A stretch of DNA of 64,000 bases from Dastarcus helophoroides (GCA_028583605.1 CM053329.1:6572001-6636000), one strand, 5' to 3'. Counted from the stretch's first letter, positions 1 to 11,357 are shown. Program-made: numbers and translations. Notes: generated by a model from the sequence alone, not told the origin.

Positions 1-1219
1 ATATTGGGAAGAAATAAATTTGTTAAAATTGCTGCCCTCATCAAATAAATTTTCCCGCATCTTTATGATTTGATACGGATATATTTAAAAATACACATTT
101 GCCACTGCGTATCAATTTTTAAGTTACTCTGATTTTAGACATAATTCTATTCATATTTCGATGGGCACTTGAATCTAGTTTATACTGTTTTAAGATAAAA
201 ATACAAGTGAAATATAAGAGAAACTGGTATACTCTTATTAACGCCATACAGGTATAACCTAAACATATAAATAATACTGGCCATTGCTCTCGACTTCGTC
301 TGCAGATTTAAGTTAATAATTAAAATCTAACAGAAAAACTGTCCGAAATTAAAGAGAGTTTTAAAATTTTTTGAATTGACGGATTAATTTATTTGTTCTA
401 ATGTTCTAATTTGTCTCTGCAATAGACGGTGTTGCCGATTAAATGTGCTTTCTTAATAATGAAATTGTCATGGAAATTGCAGTATTTTTTTTGACTAAAG
501 GGTTATTTATCAAACACTATAAGAATTGTTACTGAAAAAAAAACACTAGCCAAATATACGAAATTATTCTGCAAGTTCCATTTCAAGTAATAAAATTTTA
601 TTTCAGGCACAGTTTTAAAAATACCCTATATAAAGTTGAATACAAGGAAAATATGACAAAAGAATAGAATAAAATTGACGGGTTCGCAAGATTTTTTATA
701 AAACAATGTTTCATTTGTTTCTGATAATTATTCATTACTTTATATGCGCAGAATAAGTACATTTATATTGAGGATATATTTAACACAACTATTTGTCAGT
801 TTCCTTTTTTCTCCGCAAGCGAAAGCTGTCTAAAGCAGAAAAGAACAAGGCACACAGTATTGCGAGAGATTAGTTAAAAGTAGAATTTTGTCTTTGAAGA
901 AAAATTGGTGAACCAAAAGTCTTTATATTTTTCATATAAAATTTGTGTTACCGTTGCACTCTTTAAAATACGAAAGATTTTTTTCCAAATACGGATTCAC
1001 CAAAATATGGAAGAACTCGTAAACTATGGAAGATATGACAACTATCGCCACAGAAAAGTAAAGAGAAAAAGAAGGAGTCGTGCCGTGCCCTATCGCGTTA
1101 TGACGCTGTCAGACTGTCAGGTTTCATCTAATAGAATCTTACCTGCAAACATTAAGATTGGACCCTCGTCTTTAGATGACGCTGTCGTCGTGTCATCATT
1201 ACCAAGTTTTGCATTTATT
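1..1219. other. AT-rich DNA without recognisable gene
   Basis: I see no gene or recognised repeat here. The only sizeable open frame (905-1291, plus) has no family resemblance, and its 3' end runs into the left arm of the palindromic element that begins near 1220. Confidence 0.5.
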
Positions 1220-2413
1220 TATACAGGTTGTAACAAATTCGCCTCTCACTGCAGGGATCTCGAAAAAGGTAAGAGATACAGCATCGGTTAAATTGGAGAA
1301 AAGTTGCACAATTTGTCTGCTAGTAATACGCCGTCAAAAAATCAAAAATATCTCTTGCTGCTTTTGAGGGTTTTGAAAAAAAGCAAAATTATTTATTTTT
1401 GTTTTTATTATTTCTTGGCATTATTTGAACAGTAATCGAAAAACTAAAATACTTTTTAATTAGCGTTTTTTATCCTCCACAAGGTAGCCTAAATAGTTTT
1501 TCTATTAAACATTTCGTCTTTTCACTAATATCATCACTTACGTTATTTTAAATACGGGCCTGTAATTTTTATTGCATCTTTGTATAGCTTTTATATCTCC
1601 GACATCACTGATGTACCAAACTTTTATGTGACTAAATGTTTCGTAGCTATAAACTATCATCAAGGAAAAACACCTTTTTTCAGATTAACGTATTCTGTAT
1701 TTTTGAATAATAGATAACCAAATGTAATAAAATATGACAAGCAAAATGTGACAGTTTTTTTTTATTTGTTATTTGTTATTCTAAATATCGATAGTCGCTT
1801 TGGTCGTAGTTATTAATCATTATTTTTGGTGGTCAGTTATTTAAGATAAGGTCTTTCGTTTTTTGTTAAAATCTATTTATTGTGCCATTACCTTGTGTTC
1901 TTACCAACTAATTAAATTTTAATAATTTTATTGCTAACAATAATTACTTATTAATTATGAAAAAATAATAAAGTAACGGTAATCTGAAAAAAAGGGTTTT
2001 CCCGGATGATGGTTTTAGGTTGCGAAACGTTTAGCCACATACACCAATGAAATTGTAAATTCAAAAGCAATATGAAGGTGCAATAAAAATTGCAGGTCCC
2101 TATTTAAAATAACGTACTTTATGATAATAGCCAGAAGACGAAAAGTTTAATAAAAAAACTTTTCTCGCCATTTTGTAAAGAATAGAAAAAGCCAATTAAA
2201 AGGTTTTTTTTTGTTTTTTGATTACTCTTCAAATAACTCCATGAAACGAAAATTCCAAATTTTCCTTTTTTTCGAAAATCTCAAGAACAGCAAGAAATAT
2301 TTTTGATTTCTGATCGCCAAATTGTGCTACTTTGCTTCAATTTAACCACTGCTGTATCTCTTACCGTTTTCAAGATCCTTGTAGTGAGAAGCGAATTTGT
2401 TACAAACTGTATA
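1220..2413. repeat. Long-armed palindromic (foldback) element F1
   Basis: The left arm (about 1220-1690) is the imperfect reverse complement of the right arm (about 1977-2413), with a spacer of roughly 290 bases. Both ends read ATACAG(G/T)TTGTAACAAATT inwards. Further in, both arms carry a GAT-CTCG/CTTG-AAAA block, then GGTAAGAGATACAGC, then GCACAATTTG. Near the inner end both contain TTTTTTTCAGATTA. No protein is encoded. The TATACAG terminus suggests a DNA transposon with long terminal inverted repeats. A related half copy lies at 14045-14184, and F3 shares the start and the GGGATCTCG block. Confidence 0.8.
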
Positions 2414-3062
2414 GAAAATGAGTCGTGTCATATGCGCGAGAGTAGAATATGGAGAAATTGCGCCAATTTGGAAATCCTGAAGTGGGCAAACAACCAGACA
2501 AATACACTTTTGCATTTATATATTAATAAGGATAACCGAAGTATCTACCCATCAACTTGAAATGAGTGTCTTTTTGAAGGCTCATAATGGTTGTTTGCTT
2601 AATATAAAAACTCATAGAAATATTTTTTATAATATTGGTCTCATATGTCTACATAAAAGTAGCTCGGGAATGAATAAATACATTGAAATGGTTAATTTAC
2701 TAAAAGTATTGTCTTGATATAGTATTTTTATAAAATTTGAACTGCTAAACGTGAGAAAAATAACTTCTTTGGAAAAACATTTTAATGTGGTTCTAGTTGT
2801 ACGATTCTCTGCAAGGAAGATATTCCACCCTTTTTTACAAGTGAAATTTCTTGTTATATAGATATCGTAAAAATTGAATAAATCATATGTATTGATACAA
2901 TTTCAATTACAATAAAATGCTCAAAATGCTTTGTATTTGATGTCAGTTTTGCGGTTCCATGCCTTGAGAAAAAAAACGGAAAACTTATAATCTTACTGTC
3001 GTGTCTATCAGTTTGTTTCTCCGTCCATCCGTCATATAGGTTTTTTTTAAAAATTGTGTTTT
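2414..3062. other. AT-rich DNA, nothing recognised
   Basis: No coding potential, structured RNA or repeat family was recognised between palindrome F1 and the first LINE fragment. Confidence 0.5.
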
Positions 3063-3775
3063 CTTTATGTTTGATCCATTCGCAAAGGGTAACTCCATTA
3101 TGCCTTCAAAGCACTACGAGTAGGATGCCGAAACAAGGATAGATAGGGATAAACCGCCTTCTTAAACAAAGATAGGTTGTAATTTTTGGGGAAAATTCCT
3201 TTCGCTAACGAGTTTCATAGCTTGGAAGTTCTATAGAAAAAAGAGTCTTCGTAGACAAAAGTATTTACTGTGTCAAGATGGACCGCACAGGAATTTGTTG
3301 CCTCCGACTGAGGGGTATACCTCAAGAATCTTGCCGTTGGGGGGATCAATCCTATTAGTTCCTGCGAGCATCTTCCATGATAGTACTTGCAGAAAAGAAA
3401 CAAGTTACCAACCATCCGCCTGTGCTCTAGTGTTTCGAGAGAATCGGTCAAACTCTCATCATTAATTAGGCGAATCGCTGTTCTTGTAATCGAGTCCAAA
3501 AGAGCTAAAGTGTGCTTTGGGGCTGAACTCCAAACGTGAGAAGAGTATTCTAGGGTTGGCCTGACTTAAGCTTTGTATGGTGTGAGTAGTTGATGAGATG
3601 TGAGGTACTTTTTAGCTCTAAAAGGAAAGTCTAGCTTCTAAGAGGCGGATTTGGCAATGGCGAGCGCATAATCGCTCCAAGAAAAGTTAGTGCTCGCATT
3701 CACTCTTAGAATTGATAGATTAGATCCCATCGGGAGGATTTTACCGTCCATTAGTATGTGTGTTGGTATCATTTA
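3063..3775 (-). pseudogene. LINE reverse transcriptase C-terminal fragment, copy L1
   Basis: This is the 3' part of a non-LTR retrotransposon ORF2 on the minus strand. The open part (3499-3215) encodes the conserved post-RT segment HRRMVGNLFLFCKYYHGRCS, followed by QELIGLIPP, a region rich in HLDTV and the YEDSFFYRTSKL motif found near the end of ORF2 in Jockey/CR1-group LINEs. The flanks 3063-3215 and 3500-3775 align at DNA level with the larger copy at 8340-9080 but contain frameshifts. Catalytic RT motifs are not included, so this is a 5'-truncated dead copy. Its 5' side abuts an AT microsatellite. The clade within the Jockey/CR1 group cannot be fixed by eye. Confidence 0.85.
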
Positions 3776-3797
3776 AAAGCTTTACCTTTAAAAATAT

Positions 3798-3802
<5 letters not shown>

Positions 3803-3840
<38 letters not shown>
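3803..3840. repeat. (AT)n microsatellite
   Basis: Uninterrupted AT dinucleotide run of about 19 units next to the 5' side of LINE fragment L1. Confidence 0.95.
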
Positions 3841-3842
<2 letters not shown>

Positions 3843-4652
3843 TTTTATAATTTTTGGTTTAGTGTTCCTAATATTACAATTCAAAATTTGCAAGGAATGA
3901 CCCTTTCCCTTTCCTTTTGATTTAAATATCGTTAGTTAATATTGGATGATAGGTAATAGAAGAACTGCAGGTTTTTTCTATATTACTAATTGTGGAAAAA
4001 AAATATACATAGCAATAAGTTTTATCTATAAAAAAACTTGGTTAGCTGAATTATATACATAGTGCACATCAAATTTATATTTTTCATTATTCCAATTAAA
4101 TTTATATTTTAGCAAGTATTATAGGTTTATTAATCAGTCAATACAATTATTGCGGCATAGCAGCTATCGATATTATTTACAATACATTAGACACTATAGC
4201 CATTCATATCACTGTATGTACTTTTGTGCGCTAAAGTGTGTATTAGTTAGTCATTGTGAATAGTATATGAATGCCTTTTATTATGTTCTGGTGTTAAGCT
4301 TTTCATTTGCAATTATAACAGTGCTGTAACTCTAAACTGTCTATTTGCAAATAGATAATTCATTTATTTTTCAGTTATCAGATATCACACAAGAAAATAT
4401 AGATAAAATTTCAACGTACATAAATAAAGAATAATACATAGCATTAGTACGGAACTCTAATAGTGCAAGTTCAACTTGGTCTTAGCTAACTTTTTTTTAA
4501 TATTTGTTAAAAACTGAAATCCCTATTTTTGGGTAGTTAACGCGGATAGATTTTATATAGAACTTGTTATGTTTTTAATGCCAAAATACAACACTGACCT
4601 ACATATAAATTATAAACCTTCTGATACGAAGCTTGACTGATCAGTAGGCAAT
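3841..4652. other. AT-rich DNA, nothing recognised
   Basis: No gene, repeat or RNA signal recognised. Confidence 0.45.
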
Positions 4653-4745
4653 GGTGTTAATTAAATATTCTGTAATGAAATAGTCCAACGTGTTTTAGTT
4701 GAAAATATTTACAACCACCAACCATAGAATGCTTTCAGTTTTCCT
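4653..4745. repeat. MITE-B family end, copy 1
   Basis: Contains TTAATTAAATATTCTGTAAT, then an AAATAG-CCAACGTG-TTGAAAAT block and ACCATAGA. The same order of blocks occurs at 25619-25710 and in both arms of the complete palindromic copy at 47349-47496. Only one terminus is visible here. Confidence 0.6.
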
Positions 4746-5764
4746 TGGCCAACCATTAGCAAACCACATACATTCTCAAGAGTTATAAATTTCATTGAGT
4801 GATTTATAATTGACTTTTGACTGTATCGATATTTTGCAGTTTCATTAATTAAAGTTTGTCTATTTGTCTTCAAGAAAGTCAATTTTAAACATAAACAATT
4901 TTCCGCCTGTCTTTAAACCAAAACCACAATATTGAAGGCTCAGCTTCTGTACTCAGACCCGACTGCAGTACAGCTTACATTGATTATTAATATGATGTGA
5001 AAAGGTGTTTTCGCCAAATTTCATCTTGTTGCACCTACATTCAAAAGAATGAAAGCTACGAAAGAAGCCGTTTGGCCGCTAACTGTGACGAATTGAGGAT
5101 AAACTACGGTATATAGAAGAATTAAGAAAAAACTTTTGCTGGGACATTTAATCTCTCAGACTTTGGATCTGTTTTGGACTACTTTTACCTGATGAAAACT
5201 TCAAGTTAGTGAATAACTATGATTTGAAATAAAACATGCACCCAGATATGTATCAAAATTTGGTGAATGTGATCCACCTTGAGGTGATCCACACCAAATT
5301 TCTAAATTTTCTAATCCATCATTATAGAAAGTATTGTGAAGAATTTGGCAAAATAATCCAGACATTTGATAATCAAAATTTCTTTGTAATAGCTCTTTCA
5401 GAACATCGTTAGAGGATTCCTTAATTCAGAAACTACTAAATTAAATTCCATACTAATGGAAAAAATAGATTTCTTATAGGTAGAAATAGATTGTAGGTGA
5501 TATTTATTTTAATAAATAGAATTCAGTTTAAGGTTATTCTAAATACTTTATCACTCTTGAATTAACCACCACTTGCCACTCAATTGCCACGTAAATTTTT
5601 TTGTACGAAATCGACTTAATGTGTCCGAAAAATAGATGAGCACTCTAGATGACTCACACTGTACATCCAATGCGTAATTAGGAGTAGCTCTATACAGCCG
5701 TGACATTTATGAGGTATTACTTGGTAATTCCTTCGAAGTAATGCATAGAGAAAAATATCTGCTG
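4746..5764. other. AT-rich DNA, nothing recognised
   Basis: No gene seen. A small imperfect inverted repeat around 5257-5302 (AAATTTGGTG / CACCAAATTT, with GTGATCCACCT and AGGTGATCCAC inside) is the only structured feature. Confidence 0.4.
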
Positions 5765-6010
5765 TAATGACGATAACAACTTGACCGAGTCTCTTCAGGC
5801 TCTAAAGCACAGGCGGATGGTTCATGACTTGTACAAGTACTTTCATGAGAGATGTTGGCGAGGACTCACGTATTTGATCCCTGGACTAGCAGCTTGTCTT
5901 CAGAGTATAAAAGACAGTCATAGATAGTCAATTTCCGAAATCATCCGCAGTTCAGCTTGACACAATGAGAACTTCCATCTAGATCCACTTTGTTGAAGAT
6001 TCTCTCAAGA
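5765..6010 (+). pseudogene. LINE ORF2 C-terminal fragment, copy L2 (plus strand)
   Basis: Frame starting at 5772 reads LTESLQALKHRRMVHDLYKY, then FHERCWRGLTYLIPG. This corresponds to SLTDSLETLEHRRMVGN and YYHGRCSQELIGLIPP in copy L1. After a frame change near 5920, a second segment, AVQLDTMRTS, matches the AIQLNIMRTSVYED stretch of copy L3. It is the only copy of this LINE family in the window oriented on the plus strand. It is short, frameshifted and lacks RT catalytic motifs, so it is a dead fragment. Confidence 0.8.
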
Positions 6011-6639
6011 CGTCCTTGCCGAACAGATATTTTCCCCTCATTACAATTTTCCCGTGATTAAAGCACTGATTCATGGTAATCTATTCCCATGCCACAATAC
6101 ATTTATCGTTTTTGAGAAGATTGTACTGAAAAACAAATGATATTATTTTGTTCAATATTTTTAAATCATTAATAAGTTCCCCTTTTTTAATTCAGTTCAA
6201 TTATTAATACATTTGAAGGTGTATTTCGCTGGATGTATTGATTTATTAATCATAGTTTCAAATGCCATACTTCATTATTAAAGTTAATTTTCATAATGAC
6301 ACACTGATTTAGTTTCAAGAAAGAATCTACATTTCATTGAACTCGATCGATGAAAAAGTGAATGAAAATAGTTAACGAACTTTAAATAATACGAAAATTG
6401 GTCTAATTTTACTTAAGCTCTAATGAAGCAGGACACTTATCGTAACATTTTATATTTATCTGATTACTTGCCTTGTTGATGGGATTATTGCTTCCGGATA
6501 AATAACCACGTGTTATTGAGAAACGTACTTAAAGCTCTTTATCTAATTAGATGATAAAGAGTCGTGAGAGATTTATAAGGAAATGCGTCAACAAATCTAC
6601 CACTTCAAGCTATTACAATATGTTACGCCTTTCCTGTCA
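6011..6639. other. AT-rich DNA upstream of the host-exon candidate
   Basis: No coding signal or repeat recognised. It lies directly upstream of the GC-richer block interpreted as a promoter region. Confidence 0.45.
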
Positions 6640-7059
6640 TTCCTTACTGAAATTAAGGTGCATATCTCATAACACAGTCACATTTCGTTGCACAAGCGCA
6701 GGATTTCAGCCGGCTCGCGCCTGAAACTCGAGTTTCGGTTCTTCGTTTTTCAGTGAATTCCGGTATCGCTCCGGGAACGGTTTACGGGAAGACTGGATTC
6801 AGGGTAGCATTCGCAACGTTTTATCGTACGTAATGATTCGTTAAATATTCAAGGCGGTCTCCTCAAAGATGTTTACAATTGACAAAGCGCTCGATTTCGT
6901 ACCATACTGAATAAATTTAACTCCGATTCGAAAAATTTTCCTGTCGGTTCATTTATGTCAACACGCTTGCAGTGATTTGTATGTGTATATAAATAGTGAA
7001 TAAATCTCCATAATTGAAACTTCTGTGTGCTATTGATGTTAGTGAGTAGAAATTCAAAC
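6640..7059 (+). promoter_or_regulatory. Candidate promoter and 5' leader of the signal-peptide gene
   Basis: Base composition rises here relative to the surroundings (about 6690-6850, several CpG). An arthropod initiator-like TCAGT lies at 6750-6754, with GGTTT 28 bases downstream of its A (6779-6783), close to the downstream promoter element consensus. An alternative TATA-like box, TATATAAAT, lies at 6986-6994, which would place a start near 7015-7025. Either start would give an unspliced leader to the ATG at 7060. Which is used, if any, cannot be told from sequence. Confidence 0.4.
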
Positions 7060-7129
7060 ATGTGGTTATGCTTCTTTTTGACAATTTTGGCAGCTTCGGC
7101 ATCCTCTAGGGAAATCTACAAAAATATAG
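7060..7129 (+). CDS. First coding exon, putative secreted protein (signal peptide)
   Basis: The ATG sits in an insect-like context (CAAACATG) and opens a 70-nt coding stretch. It translates to a short N-terminus, a hydrophobic core (MWLCFFLTILAAS) and small residues suitable for signal peptidase (ASASS), followed by REIYKNI. The frame runs directly into a good 5' splice site, ATAG/GTATGC, with the break after the first base of a codon (phase 1). This is the usual form of an insect first coding exon for a secreted or type I membrane protein. The mature product cannot be named because no downstream exon was recognised in this window. The overlapping minus-strand frame at 6873-7061 has no such features. 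A chance hydrophobic run beside a GT is possible, but context, position below a promoter-like block and donor quality agree. Confidence 0.5.
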
Positions 7130-8339
7130 GTATGCAAATCAAAGTTAATAATTCAATGCCCATTATAAATTGGCATCATTAGTAAGATCATATTGATGTA
7201 CAAAATCTGTGTTTGTGGTGCATCAGAAGGAGACGATGGGAGATAGCCGAGTTATGCCATTTATCATGTTTAAGACCATTCATATTTTAGACTCTAAGGC
7301 AGCTGTGAATATTGCTCAAAGGAAGGAAGTCCACTTTTGAATGGGTTTATAGAACTCAGATATCTCAAAATCGATATGACTTATCTCTTAAAAATGTGGT
7401 CTAAATTTTGTTTATAGATCATGTATAGATCGTTAAAATTTCTTGAATGTATTTATATAGGGGTAGATTTTGTAGATATTTTGTGAAAAATTTCAAAACA
7501 GATTTTGGATGATTAATCTATTATCACGCCTTTTATATTTCGTTAATACACTAATAGCACTAATAGCTGGAAATCCTTCAGGCATTAATAAATTTATATG
7601 TGAAAGTATTAGGGTTGATTATATTATTTCAAACTTTTTTCTAAAGCACTAAATGAGTTTGCTAAATCAGCATTCGATAAATCATAAATTATTATACTGT
7701 ATTATTGTATTCTACATATAGATATGCAGTTTTTTTTGTTTTTATTTAAAACCTAAAAATTGATCCCAAATACATTTTCTGTAATTATTAATTGTTTTTA
7801 CATATTTAAAGAAAAAAATAATCCCGTCCCGCATTGAATCGAGGCACAGCGTCTCCCACCCCACCATGTCATAATGGCTTAATGGAACCTACCTGTTTTA
7901 AGATCTTCTTTCTAAATCGCATTATTTCCCAAAGCACATTTAGACCGACATCAAAGATAGTTACTTTTCCATTTAGTAGAGTTCTCGATGGAAATAGCTC
8001 ACTCTACTTAATCACTTCAAACAAAAATTATAAAAAACTAGCAACTCGCCACGATTTCGCTGAGTGAACAATGCGCAGATTATTATGTAATATGATTTAC
8101 TTGCATAAAACGCCATAATAAATCTTTTTGTATGATTTTATTAGAATGAATTTATTTTAATATTCTGAGTAATCTAAATTTTTCGTAATAACTTGTACTA
8201 TTTGTTTTGTACCCATTACTTTCTAATCTATTTTAAAGTAACCTTACTATTTAATTTGTTTTTATGATAACAAAGCTATTCAAAGAAAGGTACTAGATTT
8301 ACCTGGAATGATCGGTTTTTTAATTTTTTAATGGTGATT
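7130..8339. other. Presumed intron 1 sequence; no exon recognised
   Basis: AT-rich. Begins with the splice donor GTATGC at 7130. An open frame at 7834-8067 (plus) has slightly higher GC but no recognisable domain and no clear acceptor in phase 1, so I do not call it an exon. Confidence 0.35.
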
Positions 8340-8381
8340 ATTTTTTTGTAAAGTTCAATCCACTCGCAAAGGGCAACCCCA

Positions 8382-9142
8382 CTATGCCTTCAGAGCACCG
8401 CGAGTAGGATGCGGAAGCAAGCATAGATAGCGATAAATCGCTTTCTTGAACAAGGATAGATAGCGATAAATCGCTTTCTTGAACAAGGACAGGTTGTAAT
8501 TTTTGAGAAAAATTGTGTTCGCTAACGAATTCCATAGCTTAGAAGTTCTATAGTAAAACAAGTCTTCATAGACAGAAGTCCTCATTATGTTGAGCTGTAT
8601 CGCATAAGAATTTGATGTTTCTGACTGCCTTGTATGCCTCAAAAATCTTACCATTGGAGAAATCGATCCTAATAGTTCCTGTGAGCATATTCCATGAAAG
8701 AACTTGTAAAAAATAGATAAGTCACCAACCATCCGCCTGTGCCCTAGTGTTTTAAGGGAATCGGTCAAACTCTTGTCATCGATTGGGCTCTTATTTGAAT
8801 CAAATTCAAAAGAGCCAAAGTGTGCTTTGGGGCGAATCTTCAAACATGGGTACAGTATTCTAGTGTTGGCCTAATTTGAGTTTTGTATGGAGTAAGGAGC
8901 TGATGAGATGTGAAGTACTTTTTGGCTCTAAAAAGAAAGCCTAGCTTCTGAGAAGCGGACTTAGTAATGGCGCGTACATAATCTTCCCAAGAGAAGTTGG
9001 TGCTCGCATTTATTTTTAGGATAGACAGATTAAATCTCATCGGGAGGATTTTACCGCCCATAAGTATGTGTGTTGCATTATCCCTTAATGTTTTTTTAGA
9101 GGAAACCGCGGCCTGAGTTTTTGAGGCATTAAACTTGACCAA
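8382..9142 (-). pseudogene. LINE RT thumb and C-terminal tail
   Basis: 9142-8840 encodes the thumb-side region, starting VKFNASKTQA, with ITKSASQKLGFLFRAKKYFT and ending QIRPTLEYCTHV. 8843-8382 continues in another frame with SLTDSLKTLGHRRMVGDLSI, FFHGICSQELLG, AIQLNIMRTSVYED, YYRTSKLWNSLA and the terminal SLFKKAIYRYL. A direct duplication of 33 bases (about 8424-8489) repeats the 11-residue unit LSLFKKAIYRY in frame, a lesion not seen in copies L1 or L5. No domain follows. The protein ends near the shared 3' end of the element. Confidence 0.85.
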
Positions 9143-9202
9143 ATTTTTGATACTTCATTACAGAAAGGTTTTGAGCTCCTGATTGATTATCTGTATCTGC
9201 TA

Positions 9203-9400
9203 TTACTTTAGCCAATCTGAAGAAGCGACAGATAATGGTTTGTCGGAGAAAAAAGATGACACCAGGCTACTGCCATCGGCGTCGCTGTATATCGGATTGG
9301 AAGTTGAAGCTAAGACATCATTTAGGTGTAACAGAAACAGAGTAGGGAACAGAACAGGCGTCATCAAAGGCGACCTAAAAAGATCTGTCAGAAAGAACAC
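9203..9400 (-). pseudogene. LINE RT palm with altered catalytic motif
   Basis: The frame contains the RT motif 4/5 region: PVLFPTLFLLHLNDVLASTS, then PIYSDADGSSLVSSFFSDKP. In active relatives the second block has F/YADD at the polymerase centre. Here it reads ADG, so the second metal-binding aspartate is glycine. The two copies of this segment in L4 (27687-27893 and 28430-28636) still show ADD, so the change is specific to this copy. Confidence 0.8.
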
Positions 9401-9586
9401 TGGATATCAAATGATAGAGTCCGGGAAAAAAGCCTAAGATGTTAATTTGGCAAGAAGAGATCGGTGTCAGACTCTGCCAAAGTCCGTTGAGATATCCAAT
9501 ACTACAATCATAGCCTCACTGTGTTTTTTCACAGCTAAGTTACATATATCAGTAACATTTGCCAGTAGATCGCTAGTTGAGCGTTG

Positions 9587-10232
9587 TTATCTAAAACCGT
9601 ATTGCCTGTGTGAGATGATTCTATTCTTCTCCAGATATTTGAGAATTTCAACACTGATAACTTTTTCCATCACCTTAGATATACCGGGTAACAAAGATAT
9701 AGGGCGATAGTTGTCAGCCAGATTCCTTTTTCCCTTTTTAGATATAGGCTGCACTCTAGTAAATTTCCAGATATCAGAGAATACACTTTTATTGTAAGAA
9801 AGTGTGAATAATTTGCTTAGGACAGGAGTCACTTTTTAAGAACAATGGCGGGATACTATCAAGGCCAGAAGGTTTTGATATGTCGATCTCAAAAAGAACC
9901 TTTGACTGTGCGTTGTATGAAAACAGCTTCAGGCTTCGAAGTGCCAACTTTAAGAAGAATAGAGGATTTTGTGTTTCAAGAATCAAGATTGGAATTTTCA
10001 GCAAATGTTATTGCTAGCAGGCAGCCTTTTCCTTGGAAGTGGTCGCAATATTGTTGTTGTTATCGAGCAAAAGTGGAAAATTTGAAGATGTTAAGTTCTT
10101 TCCAAACAACTTTGCAAATCCCCAAAAGGACATGGAACTGTTCGGACAGTTGATAAGCTGCTGGCGCATTTTACGATCGAAATCACTTTTTGCTTTGTCA
10201 ATAACTGTTGTGTTTACAAAAATTTCACGCAT
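9587..10232 (-). pseudogene. LINE RT N-terminal half (fingers)
   Basis: Three overlapping frames together give the start of the RT domain. 10232-10014 reads SSMSFWGFAKLFGKNLTSSN, as in the pre-RT region. 10004-9789 carries VLFEIDISKPSGLDSIPPLF, the motif 0/1 region. 9832-9587 carries FTRVQPISKKGKRNLADNYR followed by PISLLPGISKVMEK and HRQYGFR, the classical RT motif 2 region. The frames change near 10010 and 9810, so no continuous protein can be made. The plus-strand open frames in this interval are antisense shadows. Confidence 0.88.
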
Positions 10233-10379
10233 CTACAAAAGTGGTCCGAGTCTCGAATGAAGAATTATTTTACCAACGATAATATGCCCGACTTTTGCAA
10301 GACACAGCCCAAGCCCAAGCAAATTTTTTGCTGAACCAATATCTACTAGAGGCAGACTTCTTGTGGGAATGGGAAATTG

Positions 10380-10665
10380 AGCATTCCATACCAACTAGGA
10401 TATTTTTAGTTATGGATTCGGCGACTGAGGAAGGGTTGTCTGAGGTAAAACAGACTTCTTGCCATGGGAAATATGCAAAAAGGTCTCTTAATTCTTCCCA
10501 GCTTGCTGAGTTAAAATGTCAAACCCTGCAAGGATGTATCTGTATATTAAGCGAGCAAGAGGCTGCTACAAGCTTGTAATCGGAATTTTCAAGCAGTGGT
10601 GTTACACTGATTTTAAAAGAAATTAAAGAATTTGTAAGGAAAGGTCAAGTATATTAGGATGATAG
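10380..10665 (-). pseudogene. LINE endonuclease C-terminus and linker
   Basis: In the minus frame the sequence reads ISVTPLLENSDYKLVAASCS, then a stop, then SASWEELRDLFAYFPWQEVC and a run ending in ILVGMECSIS and AWAVSCKSRAYYRW. In this family the first segment normally carries the catalytic SDH motif of the endonuclease/exonuclease/phosphatase fold. Here it is SDY, so the general-base histidine is replaced. The FPW-EVCF and GME-I blocks are the conserved linker between endonuclease and RT. One internal stop is present. This piece lies directly upstream of the RT fragments at 10232-9587, consistent with one ancestral ORF2. Confidence 0.75.
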
Positions 10666-10690
10666 GGATCTACACTAGAAATTCTTGTGG

Positions 10691-11357
10691 ATTCCTCAAC
10701 CAATTACGATAGTCCACATAATAGCGAAAACCTCTGCCACCCTTCCCGCATCGTCTGTTCGAAAAAAAACATTAACCATGGAATATTTCGTACGTTAACT
10801 CTTTCGCGCCAAAGACCGTATATTCCCGTCTTAAAAAAATTTATGAATAAACTGCGATACACAAATGTAGTGATTACCAGCATGATTTTGGACCAACAAA
10901 ACAAATCTTATTATTGAATAAATCAAACATTATATGTGAACTGTTTGCAATGTTGATAAAGCGAAATTTTTCTTCTGGAATAGAGCAGTTAAGAAATTTG
11001 CTTTACTTTAGCAAACTCGTCAAAGCAAATAAAAATATTACAATACCTTACCGCCATTAAAAATGAAAATAGAAATTCAAATAGAAACATTAAAACCGAA
11101 ATCAAGAGATGAGAAAGACGATCTGTTAACATAGAAAAAGGAACCTTTATTAGCTCTGAAGTCAGCCACCCATCGGCTTTTTTTTATGGTTAAAGAAATG
11201 TACCCTCATCCACCGCTTATCCTCTCAATGACCCTGTATATGTATTGTTGGATTTTACTAAATATTTCATGGATAGAAAGAAGCTCAAATGTTAATACTA
11301 CCAATAACAAAATCAATAGAGCTCACGAGGAAGAGGAATAATCGGCCACACTTTGAA
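10691..11357. other. AT-rich DNA, possible piggyBac-like end
   Basis: No gene recognised. At 10795 a TTAA is followed by CTCTTTCGCGCC, resembling piggyBac-type termini. No partner end was found nearby. Confidence 0.3.

Larger units (their letters stand above)
8340..10690 (-). mobile_element. Non-LTR retrotransposon (LINE) remnant, copy L3
   Basis: The longest copy of the window's main LINE family, read from about 10690 down to 8340. Reading 5' to 3' it holds the end of the apurinic-type endonuclease domain, the endonuclease-RT linker, the RT fingers and palm, and the C-terminal segment down to a 3' end shared with copies L1, L4 and L5 (CACTCGCAAAGGGCAACCCC on the plus strand at 8361-8380). 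It is broken into at least six frames. The true 5' boundary is not visible. The family belongs to the Jockey/CR1 group by the sequence style of its RT and C-terminal tail. Confidence 0.88.

Noticed and set aside
905..1291. 128-codon plus-strand open frame
   Set aside because: No recognisable domain, and its end overlaps the left arm of palindrome F1.
10295..10579. 94-codon plus-strand frame
   Set aside because: Antisense of the LINE endonuclease C-terminus and linker, whose minus frame has clear family motifs.
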